6,828 nt of DNA from Chloroflexota bacterium (GTDB lineage Bacteria > Chloroflexota > Dehalococcoidia > Plut-88900). The DNA lies in NCBI GenBank assembly GCA_022566235.1, contig JADFJI010000121.1, positions 1-6,828 on the forward strand, given 5' to 3'. Within the stretch, counting starts at the first letter, position 1, and each line of letters opens with the position of its first letter. This document shows positions 1-6,072 of the stretch, piece by piece. A program made the translations under genes and the position numbers. The notes under the pieces were generated by a model. That model ran no database searches, had not been told where the DNA came from, and saw only the letters and a program-made list of their open reading frames with translations.

Positions 1-921
1 GGCCAGGGGGAACTGATGGGTCTGCAACGCCTCAATCTCCCCTAGATACCGGGGGATGAGCTCGACGGTGGAGCGAAACTCCCGCCCATGCCGACCCAGG
101 CCGTAGAGACTCGACCCGACCATCTCCACCTCTTTGATTACTAGCGCCAGAGCGTTCACCGTTGGAAGTTGTGTGAAGATGCCGACGATGACGATTCTTC
201 CCCCGGGCTGACACGCCTCTATCGCCTGCTGGATGGTATCGGCGGTGCCGCCCACCGTTTCGATCACCACGTCCGGCTCTCTATCTCCGGCCCAGTCCTC
301 GGCCCCGTCTTCGTCCAGGGGCAGAAGGCCCAGACGCCGGGCCGCCTCCCGCTGATGAGGGTGCCGTGCCGTAATGGCTACCTCTGCTGCCCGGTCCCGG
401 GCCAGCAGTCCAGCCAGCAGGCCTATGGTGCCTGCCCCCAGGACCAGTACCCTGCTTTCGATCTGAGGCCTGGCTAGCTGTACCGCCCTGTAGGAACAGG
501 CCAGGGGCTCTGCCAGCGAAGCCGTCAGTGGAGGGATCGATGTATCTACCGGGTGGAGGGTGTAGGCGGGAACGTCGATGGACCGGGCCAGGCCCCCGGG
601 TGCCGCAATACCTATGAACCTGGCCCTCTGGCAGAGGTGCTGGTCTCCCGCTGCGCACTGCTGACACTCCAAGCACGGAATGTTCGGCTCGACGGCGTAC
701 AGGCAGTCGTCCAGGCCCCTTCCTCCCTCCAGTATCGTTCCTACCATCTCGTGGCCCGGCACATCGCCAACGGGCATGGGCAGCTTGCCGCTGTAGTAAT
801 GGAGGTCGGAGCCGCATATACCGCAGACGGCCACCTGCAGACGCACCCAACCCGGTTCCAGGGGCCCAGGGACCACCTCCACTGCTTCTATTCCGTCGGG
901 AGTCCACTGGGCCTGAAGCAT
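1..921 (-). CDS. Zinc-dependent medium-chain alcohol/polyol dehydrogenase, 3' end cut by window edge
   Basis: This gene reads leftward from ATG at 919-921 for 307 codons with no stop, so its C-terminus lies outside the window. The family is usually about 340-360 residues, so roughly 35-50 are missing. Predicted activity is NAD(P)-dependent oxidation of a secondary alcohol or polyol in the cytoplasm (sorbitol / threonine / butanediol dehydrogenase-like). Seen directly: a catalytic zinc set C36 (in CGICGSDLHYY), H57-E58 (PGHEMVG) and E138 (AEPLAC); a structural zinc set C83, C86, C89, C97 with the classical 3-3-8 spacing; and the Rossmann motif GAGTIG at 162-167. The usual acidic residue ending the second Rossmann strand is absent (TARHP, R186), which hints at NADP(H). 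The loop before the structural zinc is a few residues short and its GDRV motif is replaced by DDCLY. An AGGAGG at 928-933, six bases from the ATG, fixes the start. It follows the SDR gene by 51 bp, probably in one transcript. The substrate is not determinable. Confidence 0.9.
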   Translation of the reverse strand, partial: MLQAQWTPDGIEAVEVVPGPLEPGWVRLQVAVCGICGSDLHYYSGKLPMPVGDVPGHEMVGTILEGGRGLDDCLYAVEPNIPCLECQQCAAGDQHLCQRARFIGIAAPGGLARSIDVPAYTLHPVDTSIPPLTASLAEPLACSYRAVQLARPQIESRVLVLGAGTIGLLAGLLARDRAAEVAITARHPHQREAARRLGLLPLDEDGAEDWAGDREPDVVIETVGGTADTIQQAIEACQPGGRIVIVGIFTQLPTVNALALVIKEVEMVGSSLYGLGRHGREFRSTVELIPRYLGEIEALQTHQFPLA

Positions 922-972
922 CCGTTGCCTCCTGTACTTTGTTCTCGTATGCCGTAAGGTGCAGAAACCAGA

Positions 973-1737
973 CTACATCGCAAGATAGCCTCCGTCCACC
1001 ACCATGGAGTGGCCGGTGACGAAGGAAGCCGCATCGGATAAGAGCCAGGCCACCGCCTCGGCTACCTCATGGGGCTCTCCCAGCCTTCCAACTGGCTCGC
1101 GATCGATGAGCACAGCTTCCCGACCCGGGTCACTGGCAAAGGAGGCTTCTAGCATGGGGGTGCGGATGTAGCCCGGGCAGACGGCATTGACTCTAATCCC
1201 CTTCTTAGCGTACTCAAGGGCCGCATTCTTGGTGATCCCTATAACGCCATGCTTGCTGGCAACGTAGGCCATTAGGCCGTCGGCCCCTACCAGGCCGTTG
1301 ATAGACGCCGTGTTCACGATAGCGCCGCTTCCCTGTCGCAGCATGTGGGGAATCTCGTGCTTTATGCACAGCCACACACCCGTCAAGTTGACGCCGATGA
1401 CCCGGTTCCACTCCTCAAGAGTGTAATCAGTAGTCATTGGCTTGCCGCTCTCGGCGATGCCGGCATTGTTGAAGGCACAGTCCAGTCTGCCGTAGGTCTC
1501 GACTGTCCTGGTAGTCATGGCCTCCACTTCCGACTCTATGGTCACGTCGGCCTGGACAAAGCTTCCCTGAACTCCCATCTTCCCTAACAGGTCCAAGGTC
1601 TCCCGTCCACCCCGGGTATCCACATCGCTGACCATTATCTTCGCCCCCTCCCTGCCCAGCACCAGGGATGCCGCCCTTCCGATTCCTGAACCGCCCCCAG
1701 TAACCAGGACGACTTTCCCCTCCAGAGCTCCCGCCAT
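973..1737 (-). CDS. Classical short-chain dehydrogenase/reductase (SDR family oxidoreductase)
   Basis: A complete 254-residue protein, the normal length for a classical SDR, predicted to catalyse NAD(H)-dependent oxidation or reduction of a hydroxyl/keto group in the cytoplasm. Seen directly: cofactor motif TGGGSGIG at 13-20; D38 at the end of the second beta strand (SDVD), which favours NAD over NADP; D64-V65; NNAG at 90-93; catalytic N117, S145, Y158 and K162 (YVASK); PGYIRTPM at 188-195; and the C-terminal TGHSMVVDGG signature. All catalytic residues are intact. The start is fixed by a near-perfect Shine-Dalgarno AGGAGGTGA at 1742-1750 upstream of the ATG. It is the first gene of a leftward pair with the zinc dehydrogenase and is divergent from the ribonuclease D gene. 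The product family is certain. The substrate is not: FabG-like, glucose dehydrogenase-like and polyol dehydrogenase-like roles all remain possible, though the zinc dehydrogenase neighbour argues for catabolism rather than fatty acid synthesis. Confidence 0.95.
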   Translation of the reverse strand: MAGALEGKVVLVTGGGSGIGRAASLVLGREGAKIMVSDVDTRGGRETLDLLGKMGVQGSFVQADVTIESEVEAMTTRTVETYGRLDCAFNNAGIAESGKPMTTDYTLEEWNRVIGVNLTGVWLCIKHEIPHMLRQGSGAIVNTASINGLVGADGLMAYVASKHGVIGITKNAALEYAKKGIRVNAVCPGYIRTPMLEASFASDPGREAVLIDREPVGRLGEPHEVAEAVAWLLSDAASFVTGHSMVVDGGYLAM

Positions 1738-1741
1738 GTCT

Positions 1742-1750
1742 TCACCTCCT
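1742..1750 (-). promoter_or_regulatory. Strong Shine-Dalgarno site of the SDR gene
   Basis: On the minus strand AGGAGGTGA precedes the SDR ATG, with seven bases between GGAGG and the ATG. It pairs along its whole length with the usual 16S rRNA 3' end, so the SDR start is secure and the gene is probably well translated. Confidence 0.8.
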
Positions 1751-1772
1751 AGGGCCCTGCCCCTCGATCCGA

Positions 1773-1801
1773 ATTGTTAATCTCATTACCTTGTGCAGCA
1801 A
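1773..1801 (-). promoter_or_regulatory. Candidate sigma-70-type promoter for the SDR/zinc dehydrogenase pair
   Basis: Read on the minus strand, TTGCTG (1796-1801) and AACAAT (1773-1778) are separated by 17 bases. They match the -35 and -10 consensus at 3/6 and 4/6 positions. Transcription would begin near 1766, leaving a leader of about 28 nt that contains the Shine-Dalgarno site. The match is only moderate. It is proposed mainly because position and spacing fit. Confidence 0.3.
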
Positions 1802-1823
1802 AAACTCTTTCACCATCCGCCTT

Positions 1824-1832
1824 TGGTACAAT
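1824..1832 (+). promoter_or_regulatory. Candidate extended -10 promoter for the ribonuclease D gene
   Basis: TGGTACAAT on the plus strand is an extended -10 element (TGn followed by TACAAT, 5/6 to consensus). No convincing -35 lies 16-18 bases upstream, as is common for extended -10 promoters. Transcription would begin near 1839, giving a leader of about 130 nt before the ATG at 1968. A second TATAAT-like hexamer, AATAAT at 1885-1890, lacks any -35 and is less convincing. Confidence 0.3.
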
Positions 1833-1850
1833 GTAGCTGGCCTACAGCTA
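1832..1850. promoter_or_regulatory. Two overlapping short dyads, possible operator
   Basis: TGTAG-N5-CTACA (1832-1846) overlaps TAGCTG-N5-CAGCTA (1834-1850). Both are perfect in their arms and share the same five-base spacing. They lie at the predicted transcription start of the ribonuclease D promoter, between the two divergent genes, where a repressor site could sit. Arms this short occur often by chance, no regulator gene is in the window, and a small RNA hairpin at the 5' end of the leader is an alternative reading. Confidence 0.25.
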
Positions 1851-1967
1851 GTTTCACGAAAGGCGCCTGGCAATCCCGATTCTCAATAATCGCACCCTGA
1901 CTGAAAACGTCCCCATTCTTTTTGTCGTACTGGTCCGTGGACGCCACGAGGCCAGGGGCTTTAGATC

Positions 1968-3110
1968 ATGAGCCCGGGCCTCCTCCAACGACCCGAGCTA
2001 ATCACTGATGCCCCCGGCCTTGTCAGAGTCATCGAAGCGCTTCTGCAAGAAGGTTGTATAGCCCTCGACACCGAGTCCGATGGCTTCCACCGTTATCCCG
2101 AGAAGATCTGCCTGGTGCAGTTGGCCTCTCGGGAACGTGTATATATTGTGGATCCCCTGGCCATCGGGGACATGATGCCTCTGGAGCGCCTTCTGGCCGA
2201 CCGGCGGGTCGAGAAGGTGATACACAGCGCCGAGAACGATCTGCGAATCATGGACCGCCACTGGGGTTACCGCGTCTTCAACCTGTACGACACCAGCGTC
2301 GGAGCCCACTTCCTCGGAATGGAGCGACTGGGCCTGGGGGCCATAGCGGAGGAGTTCCTCGGTGTGCAGCTGGATAAAAGCAAGAAGCTCCAGCGGGCCG
2401 ACTGGAGCCTTCGGCCCCTGTCCGACACGGCCATCGATTACGCCGCAGCCGACGTGGCCCACCTGGTGGCGCTGCGGGATGTTCTGGCCCGGCGTATTGA
2501 AGCCCTGGGTCGCGCGGAGTGGGTGGCGGAAGAGTTCGAGCGCATAGAGGAGGTGCGCTACATACCTCCCGAACAGCCTGAGCTGTCCTTCCTGTCCATC
2601 AAGGGAAGCTCGGCCCTGGATGGGCGAGGCCTGGCCCTCCTCCAGGAGCTGGCGTCATTTAGAGAAGGGGCGGCGCTGCGCCAGGGCCGCCCTCCCTTCA
2701 GGATATTGCCCAACGCCACCCTCCTTGCCATAGCCGGAGACCCGACTGTTGACCTATCACGGGTGTCCGGCCTTGGGAACAACAACCTGCGGCGCTTCGG
2801 CGCGGGGCTAAGGTCGGCGATACGCAAAGGCCTAGCCTCTCCGCCGGTAAAACGCCCACCATTCCGCCTCTCTAACCAGCCCCGACCATCGGTTGCTCAG
2901 GTCCGGCTAGCCAAGGAGCTACGCTCCTGGCGGACCGAGGAAGGGAAGCGCCTCTCCCTGGACCCTGCCCTAATATGGCCTGCTGCAAGCCTTGACCGCC
3001 TGGCCCGGGCACCCGCTACCCTGGACCAGGAGCTGGAGTCCCCCGAGGTGCGCAGGTGGCAGGCCCGGGAGTTTAGAGGCTCGTTGCGGGCGTATCTATC
3101 CGACAAATAA
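1968..3110 (+). CDS. rnd: Ribonuclease D-type 3'-5' exonuclease with HRDC domain(s)
   Basis: A complete 380-residue protein, close to the length of E. coli RNase D (about 375). RNase D is a metal-dependent exonuclease that trims the 3' ends of tRNA precursors and other structured RNAs in the cytoplasm. The DEDD exonuclease domain spans about 8-190: Exo I D34-T-E36, Exo II with D91 (HSAENDL), the NLYDT segment with D108, the RADWSLRPL segment near 143-151, and Exo III Y158-AAA-D162, placing it in the DEDDy subgroup. An HRDC domain follows at about 215-290, and a weaker second HRDC-like region at about 305-378, matching the two-HRDC architecture of bacterial RNase D. An in-frame TAG at 1962-1964 rules out a start further upstream. 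AGGGG at 1954-1958, nine bases before the ATG, is only a weak ribosome site. The gene stands alone on the plus strand, divergent from the SDR pair and convergent with the downstream cluster. The call is firm; the exact RNA substrates are inferred from the family. Confidence 0.93.
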   Translation: MSPGLLQRPELITDAPGLVRVIEALLQEGCIALDTESDGFHRYPEKICLVQLASRERVYIVDPLAIGDMMPLERLLADRRVEKVIHSAENDLRIMDRHWGYRVFNLYDTSVGAHFLGMERLGLGAIAEEFLGVQLDKSKKLQRADWSLRPLSDTAIDYAAADVAHLVALRDVLARRIEALGRAEWVAEEFERIEEVRYIPPEQPELSFLSIKGSSALDGRGLALLQELASFREGAALRQGRPPFRILPNATLLAIAGDPTVDLSRVSGLGNNNLRRFGAGLRSAIRKGLASPPVKRPPFRLSNQPRPSVAQVRLAKELRSWRTEEGKRLSLDPALIWPAASLDRLARAPATLDQELESPEVRRWQAREFRGSLRAYLSDK

Positions 3111-3151
3111 GCTCCGCGTCGAACCTACACGATAGCGGGATGGGAAGGGGC

Positions 3152-3185
3152 AGAGGCGTCCGTCGGTGTGTTTAGGGTCGCCTCT
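3152..3185. terminator. Dyad in the convergent gap, weak candidate terminator
   Basis: Arms AGAGGCGTCC (3152-3161) and GGTCGCCTCT (3176-3185) pair at 9 of 10 positions (one T-T mismatch) around a 14-base loop. The right arm overlaps the stop codon of the leftward 509-residue gene. The gap between the two converging genes is only 73 bp, so a shared two-way terminator would be expected here. Neither strand has a clear T-tract after the stem, so intrinsic termination is unproven. Confidence 0.25.
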
Positions 3186-4713
3186 AGACCGTCAGCAGCT
3201 CCCGGGTCTGGCCGTAGATCTTCTGCTCTTTGCCCCCCTCGAGGACCGCCGCGGACTTCACCGCCGCCACCAGATGGAGCCACCGGAAGGGCTCCCGGGT
3301 GTCGCAGAACTCATCGACGATGGCCTGATGGTGCTTAATTCCATGAAGCTCGGTGAAGTCGTCGCGGCAGGCCAGCTCGCCGATACGTCGGAACAGGTCC
3401 TCAGGATCATACCTCTTGTCGGCGTACTGCTGGGCCAGGAGCATCGCTCCCTTGACCTCTGACGGGGCTATCAGGCGGTCCAACCCTGTCTCACTCCAAT
3501 CGGAGAAGGGCTGGTCTTCGATGGATTTGATGATGGCATCGAGGAGGTCCCCCTGACTCCGATCCGGCAGGGCGCTCACCGCCTCGGGATCGATGCCCTG
3601 GTCCCAACTTGATTCGGCCCCTGTAAGGCACTCCGGCCCGGTGATGCCGGTTAGAAGGGCCAGGATCTTGTTTCTCAAGCTCACCCCTTCCATATTTAGA
3701 AGGTAGCGACGGGCATTGGTCCCGGTGTGGAGATGAGAGTCCATTGGATTGCCGTAACTGGACCTCAAGTAGGCAGTTGATGCACCGATGGATAGAGCCT
3801 CGCCTGCGCCTTCCAGGGATAGCCCTTCAGCCAGGGCCTGTGCCATGGGCTCCAGGGCGTCGCGATAATCGTTGCAGGCCCCTATCTTTGCGCCCAGCTC
3901 CCCTATGGCCTCGGTCTCCCGGTCGCTGGTGTTCATCGGGATGGCCGTCTCCAGGAGCCGGTATTCGTCCAGCAGGGCCTCCGCGGTGGGGTAGACCTGG
4001 TCCCCGCCCCTGGAAAGGGAGAACGGGTTACGGGCCTGGTACCGTACGACTACCCGCATCAATACGGGGGCCCACTCCCAGCCGATGACATCCAGGGCCC
4101 GGGTAGTGAACATAGGGTAGATGAAGTAATGGTCGTCGATGCCGTTTCTTGAGATGGCGGCAGGAAGGATCAGGTCCAGGACCTCTCCCGGAGACTTATC
4201 CTGTTGGAGCCGCAGATAGTACTGCTCTGTGGCACTGGGCCTTTGCACCTGGATGCTCTTGAGGAACGCTTCCTCGGTATCCCCCAGGACGTCTTCCCTG
4301 CCCGAAGACGGCAGATGGTCGCTTAAATGGTATGAGCCGATATCGCTCCCCTTGCCCTCCAGAGGCCTCATTTCGGGCATCAGATAGGGCCCCATCTGGG
4401 GCGAGTGAACGTGGTTGTTGCACAGTGCCACGTGCTGGACGATGGGCATGAAGGCCATCTCGCCGGTGAGCCTAAGGGAGGTGTTGTAAACGCCGTGAAT
4501 TCCACATATAGGATGGACCGGCCCTCCGTGGTGCTCGGGAGGCAGCTCGGTGGAGCGGCAGACAGCCAGGGCCCCGGCCCTCAGCAGGTCTCTAGGCGAT
4601 ACCCCATGCCGAAGCTTGTACAGCGTATCCTGGATGATATCTTTGGGGTCCGTCTCCTCAACGAACAGGACCAACTCCTCTACCTCTGCTGGAAACCGGA
4701 TCAGATCGAACAT
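3184..4713 (-). CDS. Hypothetical 509-residue, histidine-rich, probably all-helical protein
   Basis: I do not recognise this family with confidence and assign no function. The start is sound: AGGAGGAA at 4717-4724 precedes the ATG by five bases. No signal peptide or obvious membrane segment is visible, so it is probably cytoplasmic. It appears largely helical, with His/Asp-rich clusters: residues 61-73 (H61, H62, H67, H73), H94, H101 and H103; D193-D194-H195; H327 and H329; and H457, K460, H461, H462 near the C-terminus. Three segments look related (about 36-110, 173-226 and 297-355). Each has a G/S-x-S-type helix start, an Ala-rich helix, then His residues followed by an N/A/R-containing helix. 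The layout faintly recalls helical domains of questin oxidase-like or Rieske-associated proteins, but that is memory of pattern, not a match I can show. It follows the CoA-transferase by 51 bp and is probably cotranscribed, suggesting a role in the same pathway. A metal-binding enzyme is possible. Confidence 0.85.
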   Translation of the reverse strand: MFDLIRFPAEVEELVLFVEETDPKDIIQDTLYKLRHGVSPRDLLRAGALAVCRSTELPPEHHGGPVHPICGIHGVYNTSLRLTGEMAFMPIVQHVALCNNHVHSPQMGPYLMPEMRPLEGKGSDIGSYHLSDHLPSSGREDVLGDTEEAFLKSIQVQRPSATEQYYLRLQQDKSPGEVLDLILPAAISRNGIDDHYFIYPMFTTRALDVIGWEWAPVLMRVVVRYQARNPFSLSRGGDQVYPTAEALLDEYRLLETAIPMNTSDRETEAIGELGAKIGACNDYRDALEPMAQALAEGLSLEGAGEALSIGASTAYLRSSYGNPMDSHLHTGTNARRYLLNMEGVSLRNKILALLTGITGPECLTGAESSWDQGIDPEAVSALPDRSQGDLLDAIIKSIEDQPFSDWSETGLDRLIAPSEVKGAMLLAQQYADKRYDPEDLFRRIGELACRDDFTELHGIKHHQAIVDEFCDTREPFRWLHLVAAVKSAAVLEGGKEQKIYGQTRELLTV

Positions 4714-4764
4714 CTATTCCTCCTGTGGTCGCCCAAGCGCGGCATTTCGTAAATTAATCAAAGG

Positions 4765-5973
4765 CTATATCACCCCGGCCTCTCGCAACTCTGTTACTTC
4801 GTCGCCGTTAATGCCCAGAATCTGGTCCAGCACCTCTTCCGTGTGCTGCCCCAGCAACGGAGCGGCGGTGACATGTGTCTGAGAATCGGATAGCTTGATC
4901 GGGTCTCCTATTATCTTGAACTGCCCCCTCTGGGGATGGTCGATGGTTACGACCATTCCTCGCTCCAGAAGGTGAGGGTCGGTATGGATGTCCTCGGCGT
5001 TGAGCATGGCGCCGCAGGGGATGCCGGCATCGCCCACCAGTTTCATCACCTCGTATTTTGAGTGCTGCATGGTCCACTCTTCGACGATCAGGTTCACCTC
5101 CATGCCGTGCTCCGCCCGCGCTTTGTTATCGATGTAGCGGGGATCGTCGATGAGGTCCTCTCGTCCCATCACTTTTAAGAGGGTAGGCCACATGCTCTCG
5201 CCGATGATCGAACTAACGTAGATGTAGGCGTAATCGTCGGACCCACCGGGCTTACACCTGAACAGGTCACCCGGGTATACCCCGGCGGTAACGGTGCCGC
5301 GGCGGTCGGGGGACTTTCCGGTCTGGTAATAGGTCTGCATCATCACCCGGGAGATGTTCACCATGGCGTCCTGCATCGAGAGCTCTACCACCTGGCCTTT
5401 ACCGGTCTTCTCTCGCTGCCAGAGGGCAGCCAGCACACCCACGGCGGCATGGTACCCCGTTCCGATGTCGCCGACGGTCACCCCCAGCAGAAGCGGCGCG
5501 CCGCCTGGATGGCCTGTCATGGTCACCGCCCCACCCGTGACCTGTGCGATCATGTCGAAGCTCTTGTACCCGCTGTACGGGCCGTAGGTGCCGAAGCCTT
5601 TTACCCTGACCAGGATTATCCTGGGATTTACCTTGGAGAGGGCATCGTAGGTCAGGCCCAGCCGCTCCAGGGTCCCCGGCCCCATGTTTTCAGCCACGAT
5701 GTCGGCCTTCTTGACGAGCTCGAAGAACAGCTCCTTCCCCCGCTCGGTCTTGAGGTTGAGGCTGATGCTGCGTTTGTTGGCGTTGAGCAGGAGAAAATAG
5801 TAGCTGTCTATCCCATTCCCGCCGCCGCCGGCCCGCCTGCCCGGCTCACCACGGCCCGGGGCCTCCACCTTTATCACGTCTGCTCCCAGCCACGCCAGGG
5901 CCTGGGTGCAGGTGGTGCCCGCCTCGAACTGGGTGAGGTCGATGATCCTTATGTCGTCGAGCGCTTGTCCCAT
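4765..5973 (-). CDS. Family III (CaiB/BaiF, formyl-CoA:oxalate CoA-transferase-like) CoA-transferase
   Basis: A complete 402-residue protein predicted to move CoA between a donor thioester and a carboxylic acid through an aspartyl-CoA thioester, as in class III CoA-transferases. Seen directly: the N-terminal LDDIRIIDLTQFEAG and LGADVIKVEAPG motifs, the NKRSISLNLKTERG segment (66-79), VAENMGPGTLERLG (93-106), catalytic D169 in VTVGDIGTG at the same residue number as in the Oxalobacter formyl-CoA transferase, GIPCG in the C-terminal half, and a terminal APLLGQHTEEVL helix. It lacks the roughly 35-residue insertion carrying the Gly-rich active-site loop of true formyl-CoA transferases, so the acid substrate probably differs. 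The frame stays open to a GTG at 6049-6051, but I start at the ATG 5971-5973. GAGGAG lies seven bases upstream of that ATG, the family N-terminus aligns there, and the extra stretch carries a promoter-like sequence. It sits between the dehalogenase-like hydrolase and the 509-residue gene. Confidence 0.93.
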   Translation of the reverse strand: MGQALDDIRIIDLTQFEAGTTCTQALAWLGADVIKVEAPGRGEPGRRAGGGGNGIDSYYFLLLNANKRSISLNLKTERGKELFFELVKKADIVAENMGPGTLERLGLTYDALSKVNPRIILVRVKGFGTYGPYSGYKSFDMIAQVTGGAVTMTGHPGGAPLLLGVTVGDIGTGYHAAVGVLAALWQREKTGKGQVVELSMQDAMVNISRVMMQTYYQTGKSPDRRGTVTAGVYPGDLFRCKPGGSDDYAYIYVSSIIGESMWPTLLKVMGREDLIDDPRYIDNKARAEHGMEVNLIVEEWTMQHSKYEVMKLVGDAGIPCGAMLNAEDIHTDPHLLERGMVVTIDHPQRGQFKIIGDPIKLSDSQTHVTAAPLLGQHTEEVLDQILGINGDEVTELREAGVI

Positions 5974-5980
5974 GCGTCCG

Positions 5981-5986
5981 CTCCTC
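5981..5986 (-). promoter_or_regulatory. Shine-Dalgarno site that decides the CoA-transferase start
   Basis: GAGGAG on the minus strand lies seven bases before the ATG at 5971-5973. The alternative GTG start at 6049-6051 has no purine-rich site upstream, so this element favours the shorter 402-residue protein. Confidence 0.7.
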
Positions 5987-6006
5987 AGTGCGACACTAGC
6001 CAGCGG

Positions 6007-6034
6007 AGTATACCAGAATTCCAAGTGGCGTCGA
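6007..6034 (-). promoter_or_regulatory. Candidate promoter for CoA-transferase and the 509-residue gene
   Basis: On the minus strand TCGACG (6029-6034, 4/6 to TTGACA), a 16-base spacer and TATACT (6007-6012, 5/6 to TATAAT) form a good sigma-70-type promoter. The -10 is strengthened by TGG directly upstream (extended -10). Transcription would start near 6000, about 27 nt before the ATG. It suggests the CoA-transferase and the following gene can be expressed apart from the upstream hydrolase. Confidence 0.5.
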
Positions 6035-6072
6035 TTATCCGGAACGAGCACAATGAAGAGACCGTTGCAACT

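Noticed and set aside
281..907. A 208-residue minus-strand open frame within the zinc dehydrogenase
   Set aside because: It is a Gly/Arg/Pro-rich out-of-frame reading of the same DNA. The frame starting at 921 gives intact zinc-site and Rossmann motifs with a proper ribosome site, so this one is a shadow.
922..972. Identical 51 bp gaps at 922-972 and 4714-4764 as a possible shared element
   Set aside because: Apart from the ribosome sites, the two sequences show no similarity, so the equal length is coincidence.
1998..2462. A 154-residue minus-strand open frame antisense to ribonuclease D
   Set aside because: It overlaps the exonuclease domain, whose DEDD motifs are intact on the plus strand, and shows no domain or ribosome site of its own.
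6049..6051. GTG as the start of the CoA-transferase
   Set aside because: There is no Shine-Dalgarno upstream, the added residues do not resemble the family, and the stretch carries a promoter-like sequence. The ATG at 5971-5973 is better on all counts.
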